Below the pieces are notes generated by a model. That model saw only the letters and a list, made by a program, of their open reading frames with translations. It searched no databases and had not been told where the DNA came from. DNA of 64,000 bases from Proteobacteria bacterium ST_bin11 (lineage in GTDB: Bacteria > Pseudomonadota > Gammaproteobacteria > Methylococcales > Methylomonadaceae), in contig MSXO01000051.1 of the NCBI GenBank assembly GCA_002083615.1, positions 24,731 through 88,730 of the forward strand, in the 5' to 3' direction. The stretch's first letter is position 1. Every line of letters begins with the position of its first letter. The position numbers and the translations under genes are program-made. Below are positions 59,176-64,000 of this stretch, piece after piece.

Positions 59176-60229
59176 CCCCGGAACCGAATTGGAAGCCTGG
59201 CTAGCCGGTGGCGATTTATTCGAAGAGTCGCTGGCCGATACTGAACAGTGGATTTCCGGTTTCGATGCCGACCGGCAAGTGGTGCAGCTCAAACTCGGGC
59301 CGTATAAGAAGCTCTATCTACGTCCTAAAAAATTCGTCAAGCGCTTCTATCACCATATTCACCCGCTGACGATAGAAAGCTGGCAATACCGGCGGCAGCT
59401 GAGTATGTTCGACGATTTTTGCACTGTGGACTTAGCGCTGGATTTGCGCTTTCAGGCTACCTTGGCTTATGTGCTGAAAAACAGCGAAATGCTGCCCACG
59501 ATTAACCAACATATCAAGCAGCTGTATGGCGATATGATCGACGATGTGGTCAATCTTGAGCTGCAAACGCTGGCCGATGGTAACTGGATTCATAGCGGCC
59601 TGATCGACATAGAAAAACGTATCGCCCTGGCTATTAACCAAGTGTTGATGCAACAGCATATTCAATCGCAGGCGCTGTGTAGTCTAACGGCCAGTTTTAA
59701 CGAATTTCCGAACGTGCAGCTGGGCCGGGATAGTGTTTATTTGAACGTGTTGAAAAAGACTTTTGAATTGAATGAAGCGCGCACTCGCGAGTTGTCCCGG
59801 CAGCAACGTTTGTTGGAGGAGGAGGAAATACACGAAAAGCGCCTGCAACTGGAACATTTGCGCCGCGTATCCGAGTTGGAATTGCAGATGCAGGCTCAGG
59901 AAGCCGAAAAACAGCGCCGCCTGCTGGAAGACAAACAAGAACAGCTTAGTCAGCAACTGGAACTTGAGAAGCGTTTGTATGCCGAACAGCTACGCCACGA
60001 AAACGAATTAAAGGCCATGCGTTTGGAAGCGGAGTTGCTGGCCCACGAAACCCAGCAGGCTAGGCAAAGAGTTGCGGAAAGTCAGCAACTCACAGAACAA
60101 TTGACCCATCAGGCGGAATTGCACGATAAAAAGGTGCTTGCCGATATTAGTTTGCAGCAACGCGCGCAAAGTTTACGGCAAGAGAATGGTTCAAAGAACG
60201 AAACAGGGAGTGGTCATGCAGAGCAATAA
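59168..60229 (+). CDS. SPFH-like domain protein with long coiled-coil tail, unknown
   Basis: A 353-residue soluble protein. The N-terminal half (about 30-210) has the pattern of an SPFH/prohibitin-type domain: a beta-rich FDADRQVVQLKLGPYKKLYL, then VDLALDLRFQATLAYVLKN (TVDLALDLRF is typical), helices INQHIKQLYGDMIDDVVNLE, and LIDIEKRIALAINQVLMQQH. The tail (about 220-330) is a Glu/Gln/Leu coiled coil (QQRLLEEEEIHEKRLQLEHL). No TM segment. It starts at the ATG at 59168, within the last codons of the preceding gene, so it is translationally coupled. The SPFH assignment is my inference from pattern; a structure prediction would settle it. Confidence 0.75.
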   Translation: MNSPGTELEAWLAGGDLFEESLADTEQWISGFDADRQVVQLKLGPYKKLYLRPKKFVKRFYHHIHPLTIESWQYRRQLSMFDDFCTVDLALDLRFQATLAYVLKNSEMLPTINQHIKQLYGDMIDDVVNLELQTLADGNWIHSGLIDIEKRIALAINQVLMQQHIQSQALCSLTASFNEFPNVQLGRDSVYLNVLKKTFELNEARTRELSRQQRLLEEEEIHEKRLQLEHLRRVSELELQMQAQEAEKQRRLLEDKQEQLSQQLELEKRLYAEQLRHENELKAMRLEAELLAHETQQARQRVAESQQLTEQLTHQAELHDKKVLADISLQQRAQSLRQENGSKNETGSGHAEQ

Positions 60230-60944
60230 ATTGGTAGTTGTCAGTTATCGGCTGTTGGTTTTGCTACTGATCGCGTTTCTGGCGGCTTGTAGCACCACAT
60301 CGCGTCCGCTGCAATTTCGTACGGAAATCGATTCGCTAGTAGCCGGTAGCGCTCCGCAAAGCAATATGAGATTCGTGGTATTGCCGGGCAATGTCGGTGC
60401 AAACGAACAGGATTTGCAGTTTATCGAGTTTAAAACCTATATCGAAAAAGTCCTGGCTAATCGTGGCCACAGTAAGGCCAGCAGTATCCAGGACAGCAAC
60501 TTGGTAATGTTCCTGAGTTACGGCGTCGGTGCGCCGGAAGTGCGCCAATTTACTTATGAAGTACCGATGTGGAACGACATGGGTTATTTCTATCCCTTCG
60601 GAATGTCTAGATTCTACAACCGATTCTATCCGGGTTTTGGCATAGGCGGTTATTCCCAACGTTCTGAGTCCTACACATCTTACCGCCGCTATTTGGTTTT
60701 GGAAGCCTGCGATAAAGATGCCTACGTGCAGCAGCAACAGCGTAAGCAGCTATGGAAAGCCAGCGTGCAAACCAACGGTGCCAGCAATGACTTGCGACTC
60801 GTGTTTCCCTACATGGCCGCAGCAATGCAAGCCTATCTCGGCACGAACACTGGGCATATGATAACCGTGGATATCGACGAAACCGATCCCTTGGTACGTA
60901 GCCTAATTGCACCTTATCAACCCAGCGTACCTCAGCCCCGATAG
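60216..60944 (+). CDS. DUF4136-like lipoprotein
   Basis: A 242-residue lipoprotein: signal ending LIAFLAAC (Cys about 25), then an N-terminal lead TTSRPLQFRTEIDSLVAG and a body of the DUF4136 type (MRFVVLPGNVGANEQDLQFI, FKTYIEKVLANRGHSKA, LVMFLSYGVGAPEVRQF), with a Tyr/Phe/Gly-rich insert (YFYPFGMSRFYNRFYPGF). GGGAG precedes the ATG at 60216, which lies inside the end of the SPFH-like gene (14-base overlap). So an envelope lipoprotein is made together with an integral membrane protein and a cytoplasmic coiled-coil protein. Confidence 0.8.
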   Translation: MQSNKLVVVSYRLLVLLLIAFLAACSTTSRPLQFRTEIDSLVAGSAPQSNMRFVVLPGNVGANEQDLQFIEFKTYIEKVLANRGHSKASSIQDSNLVMFLSYGVGAPEVRQFTYEVPMWNDMGYFYPFGMSRFYNRFYPGFGIGGYSQRSESYTSYRRYLVLEACDKDAYVQQQQRKQLWKASVQTNGASNDLRLVFPYMAAAMQAYLGTNTGHMITVDIDETDPLVRSLIAPYQPSVPQPR

Positions 60945-60951
60945 GGGTTGG

Positions 60952-60975
60952 TTGCCTTAGGCTGCGTTAAGGCAA
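60952..60975 (+). terminator. Hairpin after the novel operon
   Basis: Eight-base stem TTGCCTTA / TAAGGCAA with an eight-base loop, seven bases beyond the lipoprotein stop, followed by GCTCTTGAC. No T-tract, so it may stabilise the mRNA end or be a weak terminator. Confidence 0.4.
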
Positions 60976-61121
60976 GCTCTTGACAAGACTTTGGGCTGGA
61001 TACAGACTGAGCCGTCACCCCCTATTTGCACTTAGGCCGGACCCGGTCTGAACGCTAGGATAGAGGGTGTTGAACCAAACGTTTAGGGATGAGAATAAAC
61101 AATAATAATCAGGAGAGCAGC

Positions 61122-61649
61122 ATGAAATTAATCGTTTTGGGATTTATCATGGCTTTGAACAGCCTGGCTACACACGCTGCAAAATACGGACTGGAGCCGG
61201 GTGATGCAGTATTGACCAACTGCCGCGAAATTTACACCAGAGGGGTGGTTAAAGCCAAAGTCGATGATGGCTACACGGTACATTTTCCAAAGAACAGCGG
61301 TCCGATCCAATGTCCGCCGTTTCGATGGCACGCGGAGTACGTCTTGCCGTTTCAATCCGTTCCGGAATATCGCCTGAAGTTTTTGGGTGGCTTAAAACGC
61401 GACATTGTCTTCCAAGTAGGCGAGCCAGTGACCTTTCGGGTGGATACCGATAGACGCGTCGTCAAAACCAAAGCCAGCATCGATATCGACGCGCAAATTA
61501 CGGACATCAGCAGTAACGGCGCAGTAGCGGTGAAATTAATCAGCACCGACCCCGAAGCTGCCGCGACATTTTGGCAATGGATAGGTGGCAATTATGTCGA
61601 TTTACGGCACAAATATTTGGAAATGGAGCGGGATAAGAGAGCGCGGTAA
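61122..61649 (+). CDS. Secreted protein of unknown function
   Basis: A 175-residue exported protein: signal MKLIVLGFIMALNSLATHAA, then a small SH3/Tudor-like beta segment (GLEPGDAVLTNCREIYTRGV, VKAKVDDGYTVHFPKNSG, ends PFRWHAEYVLPF) and a second beta region (VGEPVTFRVDTDRRVVKT, KASIDIDAQITDISSNG). Two Cys may form a disulphide. AGGAGA lies six bases before the ATG at 61122. It lies 177 bp after the novel operon on the same strand and may or may not belong to it. Unrecognised. Confidence 0.7.
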   Translation: MKLIVLGFIMALNSLATHAAKYGLEPGDAVLTNCREIYTRGVVKAKVDDGYTVHFPKNSGPIQCPPFRWHAEYVLPFQSVPEYRLKFLGGLKRDIVFQVGEPVTFRVDTDRRVVKTKASIDIDAQITDISSNGAVAVKLISTDPEAAATFWQWIGGNYVDLRHKYLEMERDKRAR

Positions 61650-62944
61650 TCCGGTAACCAAGCTAAAGACTCTCGTTTAATTGTCAACGCCAGCATTAGC
61701 CATTTTTGACTTATTAGCGAATCGCAAACCTCTGCAAAACCCCCAGAAGATCCTCCCTCTTAGCAAGGAGACAGGGGGACGAGGCTCAACAGATAATTCA
61801 ACGTTCCGACTAAATAGTGGATTGCCGTCCATAATTTTAGGACACGGCAGGCGAGCGTGTGGCTGTGTCCAAATTATCGATCTATGCTTGTATAGCATAC
61901 CTGACACTGACTTTTCCCATAAGTAAAAGCGAAGGCATACGGCTACAACACTAGTTTCAAAGGCACGCAGGATAATCCACTTTCGGCACTCCAGTCTTAA
62001 ATCATCTGCAGCAATTCTTTGGGAACGGTGCGAGGCTAGTAAACGTCCGGGACTCGCAGCCCGGATGTCTAAAATCCGCCGAGGATCGGTGAGAATGATA
62101 TGTGAACTAGCCGGCCGTGGCGCAAGCGTACGCATCGCGGTTTTAGGGGATTGGCTGCATCGTATTTTGCACAATTTAGCGGACTAAATAATCAATAAAA
62201 TAAAATTTTGCATCGCTCAATGAATTCCGGGTACCGTCAAGGTCTAGCGCAAATTGCGACATTCAGTTAGTTGAATATTATCGTTCACTAACGATTGATT
62301 TCAGCTTCCAATCAGGCAGTGGCTTCAGATGGGAACTGTTGGTGGAATGTGATCCGTATGTGATAACGTAACAATAAGCCTGATGACCGCATTTACGCAA
62401 TGACTCAATAAGCTGATATGACGTAACTGGATTAGACGTCCACGACAAATGACCGTAGCGTTTGCCGTGAAAAGTCGATTCAAATTGCGAAAGAATTATT
62501 TAATTTACTTAGAGTTCCCGTTAAACCGATACGTCGAGAGGCGCTCGTATGCTTTACAACGGAAACCGGTCGTAACGCTAAAGAGAGCTTTGGTTCTAGC
62601 TGTAAGAACACGTGCGGTATTAATATTCTTTTGCAGTCATGATTGTGATAAGATAACATTGCATTCGAAAGGTGAGAGTTTACCGGTTTTCTCGGGTACC
62701 GGCAAACATCGCTACTCAAGCATATCGCGAGAACCGCCGCGTGGCCGTCATTATCAAAGATACGAGCGCGGCCTATTCGGCTGGCGCTGCTCAAAAACTG
62801 ATGTTCGGCTGCATGCTGACCGTCTTTAGGCTTGGTTTGCGGAATCAAAACCAAAAGCCAATCCACTCAATCGGTTCTGAAACCTTTTCCAAAACGATGG
62901 TTTTCAAGATCCAATATCCATTTAATCTAAAGGAGATCACATAG
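61650..62944. other. Non-coding region, about 1.3 kb
   Basis: No gene I can support on either strand: the open frames are short, lack ribosome sites and show no family similarity. It contains dispersed-repeat copy B near 61716 and is strongly A+T-rich from about 62170 to 62700. Its right end carries the AAGGAG ribosome site of the PEP-CTERM gene. Confidence 0.5.
61716..61740. repeat. Dispersed non-coding repeat, copy B
   Basis: AGCGAATCGCAAACCTCTGC then AAAAC, matching 41513-41538 with one substitution and one deletion, followed by a CCT-rich tract. Confidence 0.55.
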
Positions 62945-63778
62945 ATGAAATTTACAAACTCTCTCTCATTAACCCTAGCGGCGCTCGCACTAACTGTATC
63001 GGCTAACACAAATGCCGATACGACCAATCTGGCGGGGTATTACATTGGCATTGACGGAAGAACGACAATACCTACCGGCACATACAATGGACTAGCAGAA
63101 CCCAACTCCGGCAATTTGACTCTGCTACTCAATCACGGCAACCATTATCACGGCATTGGTGCTTACAGCTATTCCGGTCCGGCAGCTACGCCCACCATTA
63201 ACGATACCAATACTAACAACCGCATTCCAGAAACTTTCACACGGGAAGCGCCGTTGGCGCTGAATTGGGGGGCGGGTAGTTTGTATAGTGGTAAGCTGAC
63301 CTCCCAAAACAATCCTTCAGAAGACTACGGTAATTTGACGTTCGCTCTAGTGGATACCTTATCTGGCCATCCGATAGGCAGCGAAAAACAAATACTATTC
63401 AATAGCAGCAGCAATCGCTGGTCGACCTTACTGGGTACAACCTCTATCGGCTTGCAATTGATCTCTGCCACGCCCGGTCTTTTCATCGGTGACAAACAAA
63501 CAGTCAATCTATTCGCCAGCGACGACACCATTAGCCTAGACGGTTACTTGGGTAGTGTATTTGCACCAATTTTCTGGACGGCGTCCAACGTCGCAACCGG
63601 CACTTATACCGCCGAATTCCGTCTGGTTGGCCTGAATAATGCCAATATCAATTCAGGGCGTTTTTATTTTGACTTCGCCCCCGTAGCTGTTCCAGTGCCT
63701 GAAGCAGCCTGGCTATTCGGATCAGGGCTTCTCGGGTTGATAGGTTTAGTACGCAAGCAATCGGGTGCGTTAGCTTAA
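62945..63778 (+). CDS. PEP-CTERM sorted exported protein
   Basis: A 277-residue exported protein: signal peptide (MKFTNSLSLTLAALALTVSA), a beta-rich body of low complexity (Thr/Asn/Gly-rich), and a C-terminal sorting signal with VPVPEAAWLFGSGLLGLIGL followed by VRKQSG: Pro-Glu-Ala in place of PEP, one TM helix and a basic end. Such proteins are processed by exosortase and usually linked to exopolysaccharide. No exosortase gene is in the window. AAGGAG lies eight bases before the ATG. A terminator follows. Confidence 0.9.
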   Translation: MKFTNSLSLTLAALALTVSANTNADTTNLAGYYIGIDGRTTIPTGTYNGLAEPNSGNLTLLLNHGNHYHGIGAYSYSGPAATPTINDTNTNNRIPETFTREAPLALNWGAGSLYSGKLTSQNNPSEDYGNLTFALVDTLSGHPIGSEKQILFNSSSNRWSTLLGTTSIGLQLISATPGLFIGDKQTVNLFASDDTISLDGYLGSVFAPIFWTASNVATGTYTAEFRLVGLNNANINSGRFYFDFAPVAVPVPEAAWLFGSGLLGLIGLVRKQSGALA

Positions 63779-63870
63779 CGGGTATAAGGCAATCGTAAAC
63801 CACTCCGCGTGCTTGATCCAAACACCATTCAGGGTTGAAGTTCGCTTATGGCATTTGGCCAATACCCTCT

Positions 63871-63901
63871 GCCACCGTCGCCAAGTGACGGTGGCTTTCT
63901 T
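63871..63901 (+). terminator. Rho-independent terminator
   Basis: Nine-base stem GCCACCGTC / GACGGTGGC around GCCAAGT, then TTTCTT. It lies 92 bp after the PEP-CTERM stop. No gene is recognisable between it and the right edge of the window. Confidence 0.7.
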
Positions 63902-64000
63902 AACAGAAATAAAGGTTATGGCGAAATGAAAAATACCGACTGTTTTCGCTACCCAGTGATCAAGAAGACATAGAATGCAAGCGCCCATCCCTACCATATC

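Noticed and set aside
62340..62372. ATGTGATAACGTAACA, similar to the operator
   Set aside because: The outer arms do not match and no regulated gene start is within 500 bp.
61677..62866. Several 60-165-codon open frames in the 1.3-kb gap
   Set aside because: Compositional artefacts: no ribosome sites, no domains and conflicting overlaps.
1..64000. CRISPR arrays, rRNA genes, replication origin
   Set aside because: No regularly spaced repeats, no rRNA-like segments and no DnaA-box cluster or dnaA/dnaN gene seen.

Overview
The window is a gammaproteobacterial chromosome segment of moderate to high GC, and most likely comes from a methanotroph of the Methylomonas type. That placement is inference from content: squalene-hopene cyclase, a PQQ-associated ABC transporter with its YVTN beta-propeller partner, several PAS/GGDEF/EAL and PAS-histidine-kinase proteins, a PEP-CTERM protein, the nadB / rpoE-rseA-rseB-mucD arrangement and sucAB. 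No methane or methanol oxidation gene is present, so the genus is not proven.

Layout. 1-14.5 kb holds an outer-membrane efflux lipoprotein (partial), small envelope and stress proteins, two Crp/Fnr paralogues, a GGDEF-EAL protein, squalene-hopene cyclase, an RlpA lipoprotein, an orphan PAS protein, a DUF4398 lipoprotein with an OmpA partner, and a cytochrome b561. 14.6-20.7 kb is a signalling pair: a CheB-CheR-PAS fusion and a PAS-rich hybrid histidine kinase. 20.9-30.5 kb holds a truncated alcohol dehydrogenase, two tiny membrane proteins (DUF3096, DUF3309) and a 2,900-residue cyclic beta-glucan synthase (NdvB type). 30.5-32.6 kb is a mobile-DNA scar: an integrase remnant beside tRNA-Ser(GGA), a 269-bp inverted-repeat element with 8-bp direct repeats, and a decayed IS256-type transposase. 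32.7-40.2 kb holds a di-haem peroxidase, alanine dehydrogenase, a HerA-like ATPase and the PQQ-associated exporter operon. 40.6-53.5 kb holds an NsrR-like regulator, a metallo-hydrolase, sucAB, a DUF2914 protein, an H-NS-like protein, a three-gene lipid/hydrolase operon (alpha/beta hydrolase, M14 peptidase, OlsF-like acyltransferase) and nadB. 53.6-57.2 kb is the sigma-E operon. 57.9-60.9 kb is an unrecognised, tightly overlapping operon: a four-TM coiled-coil protein, an SPFH-like coiled-coil protein and a DUF4136-type lipoprotein. The right end carries a secreted unknown, about 1.3 kb of apparently non-coding DNA, and a PEP-CTERM protein.

Two observations stand out. First, a near-palindromic 20-24 bp site (outer arms TCTGT/ACAGA, core TAGCG or TAACG) recurs in the intergenic regions of the left part: before both Crp/Fnr genes, the cyclase, the small envelope proteins and the DUF3096-DUF3309-ndvB cluster. 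This suggests an autoregulated envelope-stress regulon run by the two Crp/Fnr paralogues. Second, the 57.9-60.9 kb operon looks like an undescribed membrane-scaffold system.
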